The notes under the pieces: model-generated | Database searches by the model: none | Seen by the model: only the letters and a program-made list of their open reading frames with translations | Told to the model about the DNA's origin: nothing | Assembly: GCA_000953695.1 (NCBI GenBank) | Contig: LN554847.1 | Location: 1-64,000, forward strand | Origin: Aliivibrio wodanis | Lineage (GTDB): Bacteria; Pseudomonadota; Gammaproteobacteria; Enterobacterales; Vibrionaceae | Length of the DNA: 64,000 bases | Direction of reading: 5' to 3' | Shown here: positions 45,612-55,700 of the stretch, in pieces | Layout of the letters: each line of letters starts with the position of its first letter | How positions within the stretch are numbered: the first letter of the stretch is position 1 | Position numbers and translations under genes: made by a program

Positions 45612-45648
45612 AAAAGCAGCTCTTACTTTTTAGTAAGGGCTGTTTTTT
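45612..45648 (+). terminator. Second hairpin with T run upstream of soxR
   Basis: AGCAGCTCTTACT and AGTAAGGGCTGTT form a stem followed by seven T, 65 bp after the rsgA terminator. It may be a backup terminator or end a short transcript starting between the two. Confidence 0.7.
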
Positions 45649-45671
45649 TATCTGTAATAGCATGTATAAAG

Positions 45672-45692
45672 GAAAGTTAACTTAGTCTTTAT
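45672..45692. promoter_or_regulatory. SoxR box
   Basis: The core AAGTTAACTT (45674-45683) is identical to the centre of the E. coli soxS SoxR site (CCTCAAGTTAACTTGAGG). It sits inside a larger palindrome with GTATAAAG and CTTTATAC arms, 30 bp before soxR, so autoregulation is likely. Confidence 0.75.
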
Positions 45693-45712
45693 ACAGAGTC
45701 AGGGAGTGACAA

Positions 45713-46159
45713 ATGCTGAATGAAAAAACACTACTAACCATTGGTTCATTGTCTGAGAGAAGTGGTGTAGCACACTCTGCCTTGCGTTTTTATGAGACAA
45801 AAGAACTCATCGCCTCTATTCGAACTTCTGGTAATCAACGTCGTTATCACCCTTCAATGCTTCGTCGCATTGCTTTGATTCAAGTGGCACAACTTGTTGG
45901 TTTCACATTAGAAGAAATAGCCAAAGAGCTTGAAGAGTTACCAATGAAAAAGACGGCCACGAAACGTGATTGGGAAAAGGTCGCCAATAAATGGCAAAAA
46001 GATCTCGATGCTAAATTACAGCAAATTAAATTACTCAAAGAGAACTTAACAGGCTGTATAGGCTGTGGTTGTTTGAGTATGGAAAAATGCCAGTTATTGA
46101 ATCCAGATGACATTTTGCATGAAGAGGGTAGTGGTGCTCAGCGAATTTTACCTGAATAA
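45713..46159 (+). CDS. soxR: Redox-sensitive activator SoxR
   Basis: 148 residues, MerR family. N-terminal winged helix-turn-helix (LTIGSLSERSGVAHSALRFYE), dimerisation helix, then CIGCGCLSMEKC with Cys115, Cys118, Cys120 and Cys126, the ligands of the [2Fe-2S] cluster that senses redox-cycling compounds and superoxide. No soxS gene lies beside it, so direct targets are expected, as in most non-enteric bacteria. A phosphoribosyltransferase gene follows 37 bp after and may be co-transcribed. Confidence 0.95.
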   Translation: MLNEKTLLTIGSLSERSGVAHSALRFYETKELIASIRTSGNQRRYHPSMLRRIALIQVAQLVGFTLEEIAKELEELPMKKTATKRDWEKVANKWQKDLDAKLQQIKLLKENLTGCIGCGCLSMEKCQLLNPDDILHEEGSGAQRILPE

Positions 46160-46196
46160 TAACAGAATAGATTTTAATGAAGTGGTGGTGAGTGAT

Positions 46197-46721
46197 ATGA
46201 ATAATAAACACGTAGGCAAATTAGTATTAAGTACTGAGAAGATTAAAGCAGGAGTGACTCTGGTTGCTGATAAATTAAATCAGCAGTTTTCAGGTGAAGA
46301 TATCGTCATTATCTCCATGGTTCCAGGAGGCATTCTTTTTACCGCGGATCTTGTTAGAGAGCTGACGTTAGACATTAAAATGGATTATGTTTCATGTCCT
46401 CATACTCCCGGAGACAGCAATAACAACTCAAATATAGTGTATCACCAAAATATACCCGTTGAAGGGAAGCACGTTGTGCTTGTTGATGACGCGATAGAAT
46501 CAGGCGGCACAATGAAGCGTGTTGCAAAATACCTTGCTGAAGAGTTCGGGGTTAAATCTCTTTCTATTGCGACATTATTTGTAAAGCCAGATCGAGTTGA
46601 TATTCCATACCCTCAGTATTTTGCTTGTGAAATGGAAAACGATGACATGCTAATAGGTTATGGATTACCTTGGCAAGACAAATACCGCAACATTCCGTTT
46701 GTATCTAAATTAGTTAAATAA
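46197..46721 (+). CDS. Phosphoribosyltransferase-family protein
   Basis: 174 residues from ATG 46197, which has GGTGGTGAG upstream; the longer frame from 46107 overlaps soxR. The PRPP-binding motif is HVVLVDDAIESGGTMKRV (about 100-117), with two acidic residues, and an N-terminal ISMVPGGILFTADLVREL loop resembles hypoxanthine phosphoribosyltransferases. Base substrate not evident; likely purine salvage or a regulatory protein. Between soxR and a MocR gene, all on the plus strand. Confidence 0.8.
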   Translation: MNNKHVGKLVLSTEKIKAGVTLVADKLNQQFSGEDIVIISMVPGGILFTADLVRELTLDIKMDYVSCPHTPGDSNNNSNIVYHQNIPVEGKHVVLVDDAIESGGTMKRVAKYLAEEFGVKSLSIATLFVKPDRVDIPYPQYFACEMENDDMLIGYGLPWQDKYRNIPFVSKLVK

Positions 46722-46758
46722 CCCTTAATTAAGTGCGAGTAACATAAAGAATCGATTA

Positions 46759-48168
46759 ATGAAAAAACCACAAAAACTGGCAAATGAAATCAAACATCAA
46801 ATTGAACAACATATTTGGTTAAGTGGTGAAAAGATTCCATCAATAAGGGAAGCCTGTAAAAATTACAAACTCAGTATCGAAACGGTATTGCAAGCGTATC
46901 AACTGCTTGAAAACCAAGGATACGTGAAATCTAAACCTAAATCAGGCTACTTTGTTTTACCGCGTAGAGGCGTTTTAGGTTCAGATCAAAGTCATAAAAA
47001 AGCGATAAAACCATACCCAGTAAAAATAAGTGATTTGCTTTATGATGTGCTGCAACGAGCCAAAGACCCAAGTATTATTCCATTAAGCTCTGCGTTTCCT
47101 GATCCTGCTTTATTCCCGCACCAAGCATTGTCTCGTAGTTTGGCGAATGCCAGTCGTCAAATGCCCAATAACAGTATGCTAACTAACTTACCTCCGGGCA
47201 GTGAATCATTGCGTCGTCAAATAGCCCAACGCTACCAACAGCAAGGATTAGACGTTATTCCAGATGATATTGTTATAACCTCCGGTGCGATGGAAGCCCT
47301 TAATTTATGTTTACAATCGTGCACTGAGCCGGGCGATTTAGTCGCAATAGAATATCCCGCGTTTTATGGGGTTCTGCAAGCGATTGAACGCTTAAACTTA
47401 ACCGCCGTTGAAATCCCAACAGATCCTGAATTGGGTATTGACTTAGACGTGTTGGCGTCTGTCTTTTCATCGATGGACATTAAAGTATGCTGGTTTATGA
47501 CTGAATCACAAAATCCGTTGGGTTACTCCATGAGTAATAGTCACAAACAACGTTTGGCAGAGTTAGTGAACCAATACCAAATTCCAATGATAGAAGATGA
47601 CGTGTATCGAGAGCTATACGTTGGTCATGATTTCCCTTTACCTGCTAAAGTCTACGATACTAATGATTACATCATGTTATGTGGTTCTTTTTCTAAATCG
47701 TTATCACCGGGCTTTCGTATTGGTTGGGTGGTTGCAGGCAGACAAGCACTTAAAATTCAACGTTTACAACACCTTTCAACCTTATCAAGCAGCATTCCCA
47801 TTCAACTGGGTTTATCGCATTATCTAACGTTCTATAGTTTTGATAATCACTTAAAGAAACTGCGTAAAACCCTTAAAGATCGAAAACTTGCACACATTAA
47901 TTTACTGGCCTCTTGTTTACCGAACAGTGCGATTATAAAAGAAAGTCAAGGTGGGTATTTCTTGTGGGTTGAATTATCGCCAAGTATCAGTGTAGAGCGC
48001 TTGTATGAAGAAGCATTGAAGAAAAATATCTCTGTGGCTCCGGGCATTATTTTTAGTAGTGATAAGCGTTTTTGTCATCATATTCGTCTTAATTGTTCTT
48101 ACGCCTGTGATGAAAAAATGACGGCAGCTATACAAGCATTGGCGTTATTAATTACCAATATGGAATAA
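46759..48168 (+). CDS. MocR-type regulator (GntR DNA-binding domain plus aminotransferase domain)
   Basis: 469 residues. GntR winged helix-turn-helix (about 5-70, GEKIPSIREACKNYKLSIETVLQAYQLLENQGYV) joined to a fold-type I aminotransferase domain (about 110-460). The PLP-lysine motif SFSKSLSPGFRIGW (near 312) is intact, and ESQNPLGYSM (near 253) matches the cofactor-binding Asn. Such proteins usually sense PLP or amino compounds and control a neighbouring gene. 120 bp upstream of cydA on the same strand; no direct evidence links the two. Target unknown. Confidence 0.88.
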   Translation: MKKPQKLANEIKHQIEQHIWLSGEKIPSIREACKNYKLSIETVLQAYQLLENQGYVKSKPKSGYFVLPRRGVLGSDQSHKKAIKPYPVKISDLLYDVLQRAKDPSIIPLSSAFPDPALFPHQALSRSLANASRQMPNNSMLTNLPPGSESLRRQIAQRYQQQGLDVIPDDIVITSGAMEALNLCLQSCTEPGDLVAIEYPAFYGVLQAIERLNLTAVEIPTDPELGIDLDVLASVFSSMDIKVCWFMTESQNPLGYSMSNSHKQRLAELVNQYQIPMIEDDVYRELYVGHDFPLPAKVYDTNDYIMLCGSFSKSLSPGFRIGWVVAGRQALKIQRLQHLSTLSSSIPIQLGLSHYLTFYSFDNHLKKLRKTLKDRKLAHINLLASCLPNSAIIKESQGGYFLWVELSPSISVERLYEEALKKNISVAPGIIFSSDKRFCHHIRLNCSYACDEKMTAAIQALALLITNME

Positions 48169-48196
48169 TTACAACATTAATCTGTTCTGTTTTTTA

Positions 48197-48211
48197 GTTA
48201 GTTAACTGTTC
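48197..48211 (+). promoter_or_regulatory. ArcA-box-like sequence before cydA
   Basis: GTTAGTTAACTGTTC matches the ArcA consensus GTTAATTAAATGTTA at 12 of 15 positions, 78 bp upstream of cydA. ArcA activates cydAB in E. coli under low oxygen. Confidence 0.5.
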
Positions 48212-48288
48212 TAGTTGAGGGCCTTGGAACTGTGTTGAAATACGATCCAATTCTTAACACGCATCTTAGGTGATGCCTTGGAGCTTTA

Positions 48289-49875
48289 ATGATTGATGTC
48301 GTAGACCTATCACGGCTGCAGTTTGCGTTAACTGCCATGTTTCACTTTCTTTTTGTCCCTCTAACTATTGGTATGTCTTGTTTACTTGCGATCATGGAAT
48401 CTGTCTATGTGATAACGGGTAAGCAAATCTACAAAGACATGACTCGGTTTTGGGGAAAATTGTTCGGCATTAACTTTGCGCTAGGCGTAAGCACGGGCTT
48501 AACGATGGAGTTTCAGTTTGGTACCAATTGGTCGTATTATTCCCATTATGTTGGCGATATTTTTGGTGCGCCATTAGCGATTGAAGCGTTAGTTGCCTTC
48601 TTTCTTGAATCTACGTTTGTTGGGTTATTTTTCTTTGGCTGGAATAGATTATCTAAACGCCAGCATTTAGCGGCGACTTGGTTAGTTGCACTTGGCTCAA
48701 GTTTTTCTGCGTTATGGATTTTAGTGGCCAACGGATGGATGCAAAATCCAGTAGGTGCAGAATTTAACTTCCAAACCATGCGAATGGAAATGGTGAGCTT
48801 TGTGGGTGTGGTTCTTAACCCTGTAGCGCAAGTGAAGTTCTTACATACTGTGGCCTCTGCTTACACCTGTGGTTCAATGTTTGTCTTGGGCATTAGCTCG
48901 TATTATCTACTTAAAGACCGAGATGTAGAATTTGCCCGCCGTTCATTTACTATTGCTGCCTGCTTTGGTATTGCGTCTATTATTTCTGTGATCGTACTTG
49001 GTGATGAATCTGGTTATGAGCTAGGCGATGTGCAAAAAGTAAAACTCGCCGCGATTGAAGCGGAATGGTACACCGAGCCAGCTCCCGCTGCATTTACTTT
49101 ATTTGGCTTACCGAATCAAGATGAGAAAAGAACCGAATATGCGGTTAAAATCCCTTATTTGATGGGCATAATCGCAACTCGTTCACTCGATGAACAAGTC
49201 ACAGGATTACATGATTTACGAGATGAACACATCGTTCGTATTCGTAATGGTATGGTTGCTTATGGTTTATTAGAACGCTTGCGAGCAGGTGACAATTCAT
49301 TACAAATCCAGCAAGAGTTCGATGAGGTGAAACATGATTTAGGCTATGGGCTCTTGCTTAAACGCTACACCGATTCAGTGGTAGATGCGACAGAGATACA
49401 AATACAACAAGCAGGGGATGATTCCATTCCTACCGTATGGCCACTGTTTTGGTCATTCCGAATTATGGTGGGTTGTGGCTTTATCATGCTGTTTGTTTTT
49501 GGTGCGGCTTTTCTGCAAACGTGTCGTCAGAAAATGATTCAAAAATCGTGGATATTAAAAGCCGCATTGTGGAGCATTCCTTTACCGTGGATTGCAATTG
49601 AAGCGGGTTGGTTTGTGGCTGAATATGGTCGCCAACCTTGGGCGGTTGCCGAAATCTTACCAGTAAATATTGCCGCTTCCACTCAAAGTGTAGAGAGCAT
49701 AATGACCTCTCTTGGCATTATTATTGGTTTGTATATCGTCTTCATTATTGTGGAAAGTTATTTAATGGTGACGTTTGCACGTAAAGGGCCAAGCAGTTTA
49801 AAAACAGGTCGCTACCATTACGAAAACCAAGAAATATTACCTGAAGTAAAATTAGCTCAGCAAGTACAACAATAA
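48289..49875 (+). CDS. cydA: Cytochrome bd ubiquinol oxidase subunit I (CydA)
   Basis: 528 residues with nine helices; this subunit carries haems b558, b595 and d and oxidises ubiquinol in the inner membrane. [20 protein letters not shown] at the N-terminus includes the haem-b595 His. GRQPW (near 448) is present, and the Q loop (about 245-345) is long, with [13 protein letters not shown], as in E. coli CydA. GGAG lies six bases before ATG 48289. High-affinity oxidase for low oxygen and, by analogy, nitric-oxide or sulfide tolerance. Operon with cydB and cydX. Confidence 0.96.
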   Translation: MIDVVDLSRLQFALTAMFHFLFVPLTIGMSCLLAIMESVYVITGKQIYKDMTRFWGKLFGINFALGVSTGLTMEFQFGTNWSYYSHYVGDIFGAPLAIEALVAFFLESTFVGLFFFGWNRLSKRQHLAATWLVALGSSFSALWILVANGWMQNPVGAEFNFQTMRMEMVSFVGVVLNPVAQVKFLHTVASAYTCGSMFVLGISSYYLLKDRDVEFARRSFTIAACFGIASIISVIVLGDESGYELGDVQKVKLAAIEAEWYTEPAPAAFTLFGLPNQDEKRTEYAVKIPYLMGIIATRSLDEQVTGLHDLRDEHIVRIRNGMVAYGLLERLRAGDNSLQIQQEFDEVKHDLGYGLLLKRYTDSVVDATEIQIQQAGDDSIPTVWPLFWSFRIMVGCGFIMLFVFGAAFLQTCRQKMIQKSWILKAALWSIPLPWIAIEAGWFVAEYGRQPWAVAEILPVNIAASTQSVESIMTSLGIIIGLYIVFIIVESYLMVTFARKGPSSLKTGRYHYENQEILPEVKLAQQVQQ

Positions 49876-49887
49876 AGGAGAATAAGG

Positions 49888-51024
49888 ATGTTTGATTATG
49901 AAGCGTTACGCCTAATTTGGTGGGGGCTAATTGGGGTCTTACTGATTGGGTTTGTTGTGACTGATGGGTTTGATATGGGAGTTGGCGCACTGTTACTCAT
50001 AGTGGGGAAAACAAACACTGAACGAAGAGTAATGATCAACTCTATTGCGCCCCATTGGGATGGTAACCAAGTGTGGTTAATTACCGCTGGTGGGGCATTA
50101 TTTGCGGCGTGGCCGTTGGTTTATGCGACGTCATTTTCTAGTTTTTATATTGCGATGTACTTAGTGTTAATCGCGTTATGGTTACGCCCATTAGCTTTGG
50201 AATACCGAGCAAAAATTGATAGTGCTAAATGGCGTATAGTGTGTGATATCGGAATTTCATTTTCAGGTATTGTACCGCCTGTTCTGTTTGGTGTAGCGTT
50301 TGGAAACCTAATGCAAGGCATTCCATTTTCGTTGAATAATTTATTAATGCCAAGTTACCACGGGACATTCATCCAATTATTCAACCCATTTGCGTTGCTA
50401 TGTGGCATGGTGGGTTTGTTGATGATGATATTGCAAGGCTGCGCGTGGTTAATGATAAAAACCACAGATAGCTTATACAAACGTGCTTGTTTCATTGCTC
50501 AAGGGTCTGGTTTGCTACTGGTGGTATTATTTATTTTAGGTGGCGTCATAGTGCAAAATATTGATGGTTATTTGATCATCAGTAACATCAATACTAATGG
50601 GGTATCAGACCCATTAGTGAAAGAGGTTGTTGCTATAAAAGGTGGATGGATGCTGAATTTTGAGCGTTATCCTGTATTGTGGGTAGCGCCAATCATGGGT
50701 ATGTTAATGCCATTACTGGCCTTACTATTTGTGCGATTAAAATACGATGCATTGGTGTTTATTAGTTCTAGCATTAGTAATACTGCTATTGTGTTAACGG
50801 CTGGTTTTTCAATGTTTCCCTTTATTATTCCATCAAGTTTTAACCCAAATCACAGTTTAACGTTATGGGATTCTACTTCAAGCGAATTGACGTTAAATAT
50901 AATGACGATGGTGGCTTTTACTATGGTTCCAATCATTTTTTGTTATACCGCGTGGAGTTACAGAGCCATGCTTGGACGTTTAGATACTAAGTTAGTAGAG
51001 AAAAACAGCAATTCATTATATTAG
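49888..51024 (+). CDS. cydB: Cytochrome bd ubiquinol oxidase subunit II (CydB)
   Basis: 378 residues, about eight helices. Family features are RLIWWGLIGVLLIGFVVTDGFDMGVGAL at the start and PHWDGNQVWLITAGGALFAAWP (near 50-71). It pairs with CydA and completes the oxidase. 12 bp after cydA with AAAGGAG upstream; 13 bp before cydX. Confidence 0.95.
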   Translation: MFDYEALRLIWWGLIGVLLIGFVVTDGFDMGVGALLLIVGKTNTERRVMINSIAPHWDGNQVWLITAGGALFAAWPLVYATSFSSFYIAMYLVLIALWLRPLALEYRAKIDSAKWRIVCDIGISFSGIVPPVLFGVAFGNLMQGIPFSLNNLLMPSYHGTFIQLFNPFALLCGMVGLLMMILQGCAWLMIKTTDSLYKRACFIAQGSGLLLVVLFILGGVIVQNIDGYLIISNINTNGVSDPLVKEVVAIKGGWMLNFERYPVLWVAPIMGMLMPLLALLFVRLKYDALVFISSSISNTAIVLTAGFSMFPFIIPSSFNPNHSLTLWDSTSSELTLNIMTMVAFTMVPIIFCYTAWSYRAMLGRLDTKLVEKNSNSLY

Positions 51025-51037
51025 TAGGAGTATGAGT

Positions 51038-51142
51038 ATGTGGTATTTTATTTGGATATTAGGCCTGTTACTAGCGTCTGCTTTTGCTATTCTTAACGCA
51101 ACTTGGTTAGAAAGTAGTGATGATAATTCAAGTGATAAATAG
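51038..51142 (+). CDS. cydX: CydX, small subunit of cytochrome bd
   Basis: 34 residues read directly: it begins MWYFIWILGLLLASAFAILN and ends SSDK. The MWYF.WILG.LLA.AF pattern is the CydX/YbgT family signature. CydX is a one-helix subunit that stabilises the CydAB haems. GTAGGAG seven bases before ATG 51038 supports this start rather than the ATG two codons earlier. It is too short for most ORF callers. Confidence 0.9.
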   Translation: MWYFIWILGLLLASAFAILNATWLESSDDNSSDK

Positions 51143-51671
51143 CGAATTGTAGCGGTGTTTACCTTTAAAAAGCGCACTAAAAATAAAATAGGCCTACAGT
51201 AAAAATTGTGGGGCTATTTTTAATTGTTGGTTTCTACTCATGTGAATGTATCCCCAATAACTTCTTTAAGAGATCTGCACTTACCCCTCAATATGCTTGC
51301 TTTTTTATGGATTATAAAAGTATCGATTATGGGTTTACGCATTTTTTAATGATTTAAATTATTGTAATTAAATATATTGTTAATAAAAGGGAAGAATTGT
51401 TCGTCTGTTCCTAAATGTTGTAAGGGTGATCAATCTAGTTATTCTGAACTAATCGCAGATATCGAGAAAGAATAAATAATTAATCATAAGTTGCATCTTA
51501 AATGCCTCTTATGTATTGTTGCACCTTGGATTAGGGTCTTAAGTCTTTAAGTGTAAAAACAGTTTCTATTTAATCTGCTTTTTCTTGCTTGATGAGTGTC
51601 GATGCGTATAACACAGTTTGCAGATGACTGACCTGAAATTATCATAACGGCAATTTTATACTGGAGCTTTT
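51143..51671. other. Intergenic region between cydX and a chemoreceptor gene
   Basis: About 530 bp. It holds the cyd terminator and, just before the next gene, a -10-like TTTATACT and a good ribosome binding site. No other ORF, RNA gene or repeat recognised. Confidence 0.6.
51187..51223 (+). terminator. Terminator of the cyd operon
   Basis: AAAATAGGCC pairs with GGGGCTATTTT across a 16-base loop and ends in T5. Confidence 0.7.
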
Positions 51672-52856
51672 ATGCATTCACTTTTTTTAAGAATGAGATT
51701 TATTCATTGGCTAGGTGCTATTTTATTACTTGTAAATGCCATATTTTTTACGGACCAGATTTATTCTCAGATATTGCAATATGTTATTGTTGTTGTACTT
51801 ATAATTCATGATCTTGATGAAAAGTTTTGGGGCGTTGACCCTTTAAATAAAATTACAGACTACATGCGATCATTTGAGAAAAAAGATCTTTCGGTTGAGT
51901 GCAAAGTTAATAGTGATTACAACAGTGAAATGAGTAAAATATTAACGGTGATCAACTCATTTAGATTGAATGTTAAAAACACATTAATAGATATTCAAAA
52001 GCAAGCCACTGTGTCAGATGAGATTGTTAATACACTAACTAAAAAAACAGATGACATTGCTCACCGTATTCAAAACCAAGATCAGAGAGTGGATAATGTA
52101 GCTCAACAATTTGAAATTTTAGATACTCACTCTTTAGAGTTGCAAACAAAAGCGGAGCAAACTCAAGAGCAAGTAAGTAACACTAAAGAAGGGTTAGTGC
52201 AGTCAAACAAAGCAATGAACGATATGGTTGATATGATAGCAACCTATGTGACTAGCAGTGAGAATTTGAGCCATAAGTTTGAATTATTATCAGAACAAGC
52301 AAATTCTATTGGTGGTGTTGTATCTGTGATAAATAACTTAGCAGGTCAAACAAATTTATTGGCATTAAATGCCGCTATTGAGGCAGCTAGAGCGGGAGAG
52401 CATGGGCGAGGTTTTGCTGTTGTTGCTGATGAAGTTAGGCAATTAGCAACATCAACACAAAACAGTTTAGAGCAAATTAATAGCATTATTCATGGAATAT
52501 CTACAGCGATATCTCAAGCTGGTGAGCAGATAGACCTTCAATCGAAAAATTTAAATACGTTATCGTTCTATTCAAGAAATAGTCAAAAAGAGATCAGCAC
52601 AGCCTGCGATAACATTGATAATATATTGAATTTAATTGGGCAGAAAGAGGGTAAACTCCAAGCGACTGATAACGTTGATATTCGCTATATTCATAGATTA
52701 GTTGTTGAAGTTTCTCATGAGATTCAAATATTAAAAGAGTTATCAACCTCAAATGCTAACGACTGTAATGAGCTAAAAAATCAAGGAAAACTTCTAAATG
52801 ATGTATCAGATAATATTGTAGCTCAATTGGCGACGTTTAAAACTCAAGCCGGATAA
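51672..52856 (+). CDS. Chemoreceptor-like protein without periplasmic sensor
   Basis: 394 residues. Two hydrophobic helices (about 12-27 and 32-47) are separated by only a few residues, so there is almost nothing outside the membrane. A HAMP-like segment (about 55-105) and the signalling coiled coil follow, with the canonical tip [39 protein letters not shown] (about 220-260). Input must come from the membrane, the cytoplasm or partner proteins. GGAG lies before ATG 51672. Confidence 0.9.
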   Translation: MHSLFLRMRFIHWLGAILLLVNAIFFTDQIYSQILQYVIVVVLIIHDLDEKFWGVDPLNKITDYMRSFEKKDLSVECKVNSDYNSEMSKILTVINSFRLNVKNTLIDIQKQATVSDEIVNTLTKKTDDIAHRIQNQDQRVDNVAQQFEILDTHSLELQTKAEQTQEQVSNTKEGLVQSNKAMNDMVDMIATYVTSSENLSHKFELLSEQANSIGGVVSVINNLAGQTNLLALNAAIEAARAGEHGRGFAVVADEVRQLATSTQNSLEQINSIIHGISTAISQAGEQIDLQSKNLNTLSFYSRNSQKEISTACDNIDNILNLIGQKEGKLQATDNVDIRYIHRLVVEVSHEIQILKELSTSNANDCNELKNQGKLLNDVSDNIVAQLATFKTQAG

Positions 52857-52953
52857 ATGACGATATTAGAATATCAGTTCCAATTTTCGATGGATCTCGC
52901 TAAAGTAACGCCGATAGCAATGGCACAGTCAACAACAGTAAGAGAATATATTT

Positions 52954-53205
52954 ATGAATAACGACACAGATATCATCACTAACCTAGAAGATTTAGAGAC
53001 GTTTTTAATCGCAGTAGAAAGCGGTGGTTTGGGCTTAACTAACGTTGCTGGTATTGCAATGGCTACCAGCAATAAAGATGGTCGTCGTTTTGTAGCAGTA
53101 TTAGATGATAAGCATCAGCTACTATTGTCACGTTGGGTAACCGAAGAGGTATTCCAAACGGGTCAAGATTTAGTGCGTAATGGTCCAAACCGTACAACTC
53201 ACTAG
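52954..53205 (+). CDS. Small hypothetical protein (83 residues)
   Basis: Acidic N-terminus (NNDTDIITNLEDLETFLIAVESG) followed by a compact sequence with GGLGLTNVAGIAMATSNKDGRRF; no membrane helix or signal. AGAGA lies about ten bases before the ATG. Family not recognised. It is 97 bp after the chemoreceptor gene, same strand, so co-transcription is possible. Confidence 0.65.
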   Translation: MNNDTDIITNLEDLETFLIAVESGGLGLTNVAGIAMATSNKDGRRFVAVLDDKHQLLLSRWVTEEVFQTGQDLVRNGPNRTTH

Positions 53206-53549
53206 TTTAATGTGTTAGGGCGTGTTGCGCTTCTTATGATTGAATAAGATGTCACGTAAAAAGGCAGCAAGCCCTAGCTCTATTGTTTTTAATTAAATTC
53301 TTTAGAAGCAATAGATATAAATACTTGGTTTTGCTCTGTTGCCGTATAGCTTTTTATTCGATTATCGGAAGTGACGAGTAGGAATGAAGTACCATTTGAA
53401 AGATAGTGAAAACAGTGTCCATTAAACGAGAAAATTTTAAAAATCAACAAGGATATATATCGATTGAGATCTATATAAATAATTGGCTTCTTTGCTATTA
53501 GCGCCTAATATTTATAGTGTTAAGTTTATATAGGTAGGGGAAACAATCT
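53206..53549. other. Intergenic region, no feature seen
   Basis: 344 bp without ORF or hairpin of note. The last part is AT-rich and should hold the promoter of the following binding-protein gene. Confidence 0.6.
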
Positions 53550-54446
53550 ATGGATAAGTCATTCGCCTTTAATTTATTCATTTACATAAAAAAACAAGCC
53601 TTAATCTTGATAAGTAGTATATTGTTGCTTTCCTTCTCAGTACAAGCTATTCAGAAAGTAGACATTTATACGTATGATTCTCTACCCCCTTTTTCATTTC
53701 GAGATGAGAATAACAACCTAACCGGTATTTATATTGAAGCAGTTAAAAAAATTGCTGAAGGGATGCCAAACTACGACATCAGTTTTAAGGTTGTACCTTG
53801 GAGCAGAGCCAAAGCACTAGCAGAACAAGGACAAGCCTTTGCTATCTTGCCTCCGTATTATCATGCTCATGATTGGTTAACCAAGTCCAAACCTCACAGA
53901 TCTTATTTATGGCCATACTCTCAGCCGATTTTCGCGCAAACAGATGTAGTTATTTGTAAGGACAATGTGAAGCTGGCTGATAACGCCTCGTTCCCACAGG
54001 ATTTTACAGACCTAAGTTTCGCTTCTATGCGCGGTGATGGACGAGCGGGGTCCGCCTTTGTTAATTTAGTAAAGGCAAAAAAAATAAATTTAAATCAATT
54101 GGATACTATAGAGTCCGCTATCTTGTTTTTTCTACATCGTAATGTGGACTGTATTGTTTCATCCCAATATCCTTTTTATTGGTACTTAGGTAAATTACAA
54201 GAAGTAAAAAGCTATGAGTTGAATGATAGGTATATTACGGTTAATTTGGATGGAAAAATGATATCTCTAAGAAAAGTCACGGTGATTGCAACTAACTATG
54301 GGCACTTAGCCTATACTGATATTAACTCTAAGCAGATATTCCCATTTAAAAAAGACTTCTCTATTCAATTTGATATAGGGCTATATCAGTTGAAAAAAAG
54401 CGGGGAAATGGACGACATTATCAATGAGATGCTTAATTTTAACTGA
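53550..54446 (+). CDS. Periplasmic solute-binding protein, family 3-like
   Basis: 298 residues. Signal peptide with helix ILISSILLLSFSVQA (about 17-33). The mature start KVDIYTYDSLPPFSFRDENNNLTGIYIEAVKKIAE is a textbook SBP_bac_3 opening, and ETHE lobe-2 motifs follow (SFASMRGDGRAGSAF). AGGGGA precedes the ATG. No permease nearby. Near the chemoreceptor at 51672, so a sensing role is possible; the ligand cannot be read. Confidence 0.78.
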   Translation: MDKSFAFNLFIYIKKQALILISSILLLSFSVQAIQKVDIYTYDSLPPFSFRDENNNLTGIYIEAVKKIAEGMPNYDISFKVVPWSRAKALAEQGQAFAILPPYYHAHDWLTKSKPHRSYLWPYSQPIFAQTDVVICKDNVKLADNASFPQDFTDLSFASMRGDGRAGSAFVNLVKAKKINLNQLDTIESAILFFLHRNVDCIVSSQYPFYWYLGKLQEVKSYELNDRYITVNLDGKMISLRKVTVIATNYGHLAYTDINSKQIFPFKKDFSIQFDIGLYQLKKSGEMDDIINEMLNFN

Positions 54447-54583
54447 AGCATGACTAATTAGAAACCCGATAGATACGCATAAGTGTTCATTACGAAAAAT
54501 AGGTTTTTTCGCCGAACAGTGTGTAGCGGTTTTGTTGAAAAACTGAATAAACACTCCAATAAAAAGATAGGAGAGGTAGCGTG

Positions 54584-55345
54584 ATGAAAAAATACGGTCT
54601 TCTTATCATTTATCTAAACAAGATAAATCTAACCTTTATTAAGCTAACTATATTCATATTATATTTAAGCTCTACAACTTTAGAAGCTAAAAATTATATT
54701 GAATTTACCACTATTGAAAAATCATCTTATGCAAAAATTAGTGAATATGTAATGCGAGATGCATATAGTCAGTTGGGGGTTGATATGTCGATTATAAGCC
54801 TTCCTGCTGAGAGGGCGATAGTTGTGGCAAACTCAGGTACGGTAGACGGAGAGCTTTATAGAATTAAAAATATTCATTCTACATACAATAATTTAATAAT
54901 GATTCCTATACCCATTGGAAAAATGGAGGGTATCGCGATTACTAAAGATAAAAATCTATCTCCGAATACATGGGAGAGCCTAAATAACCACAAAGTTTGC
55001 TTTCGCAATGGAGTCAAGTTCTCTGAGGTTGGTTTAAGTAATATTACAGCCACTGCTGTCAACTCAAACACACAGCTTTTTGACATGTTAGAAAAGGATA
55101 GATGCGAAATTATTGTGATTGCTCGCATAACTAGTATACCTCTTACTATGAAATTTATAGCAACAACAAAAGAGCCGCTCTACCAAAGCGTTTTACAAAC
55201 CTACCCACTTTTTCATTACCTTCATAAGAAGAATGAGCATCTTGTCCCCGAACTTACAGAGGTACTTAAAGGAATGCAAAGTGAAGGATTAATAAATAAG
55301 ATCCGGGATCAATTTATTGCCGACATGTTGAATAGCAATCAATGA
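54584..55345 (+). CDS. Periplasmic solute-binding protein, family 3-like (divergent)
   Basis: 253 residues from ATG 54584 (GTG 54581 adjacent; GAGAGG seven bases upstream). Hydrophobic signal at about 16-36. Mature region IEFTTIEKSSYAKISEYVMRDAY, then INSGTVDGELYR-like and CFRNGVKFSEVG (hinge Cys) patterns fit SBP_bac_3, as does VNSNTQLFDMLEKDRCEIIV. Orphan, no transporter genes. Similar in outline to the proteins at 20098 and 53550 but clearly diverged. Confidence 0.68.
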   Translation: MKKYGLLIIYLNKINLTFIKLTIFILYLSSTTLEAKNYIEFTTIEKSSYAKISEYVMRDAYSQLGVDMSIISLPAERAIVVANSGTVDGELYRIKNIHSTYNNLIMIPIPIGKMEGIAITKDKNLSPNTWESLNNHKVCFRNGVKFSEVGLSNITATAVNSNTQLFDMLEKDRCEIIVIARITSIPLTMKFIATTKEPLYQSVLQTYPLFHYLHKKNEHLVPELTEVLKGMQSEGLINKIRDQFIADMLNSNQ

Positions 55346-55387
55346 GGGGCAGTTGTAATACTAAATTTGGCATTTAAGCAGTAAAAC

Positions 55388-55409
55388 CTGCCCGCTTTAT
55401 AGAGCGGGC
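55388..55409. terminator. Hairpin between convergent genes
   Basis: GCCCGC and GCGGGC pair around an eight-base loop. There is no strong T run on either strand, so termination is only probable. Confidence 0.55.
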
Positions 55410-55457
55410 GATATAAGGAAAAAGGACTTTAAGCTAGTATTTTTGGTTCCATGATCT

Positions 55458-55700
55458 TTATCTCTCTATAACTTCTACCTTGTCCTGAGAGCTGATGTAT
55501 TTACTGATAAAATAGGGTGGAATGAAAAATACTAAAAGATAGAAAGATTCATGGAAGAATACCGACGCAATTTTATCCTCATGATTTATATAAGCAAACA
55601 AAGCTAGCATATCTAACAGAACATCCAGTGTAGCTAAAACAATTGAAATAATTAAAGCTAAACCAAGAATATCTCTTAGAAGCCCTTTCGATACAGTCAT
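55458..55700 (-). CDS. Small two-helix membrane protein (80 residues)
   Basis: Helices at about 10-35 (ILGLALIISIVLATLDVLLDMLALFAYI) and 50-66 (FYLLVFFIPPYFI) with a charged cytoplasmic end (SSQDKVEVIER). GAGGGA precedes the ATG. Family not recognised. Confidence 0.6.
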   Translation of the reverse strand: MTVSKGLLRDILGLALIISIVLATLDVLLDMLALFAYINHEDKIASVFFHESFYLLVFFIPPYFISKYISSQDKVEVIER

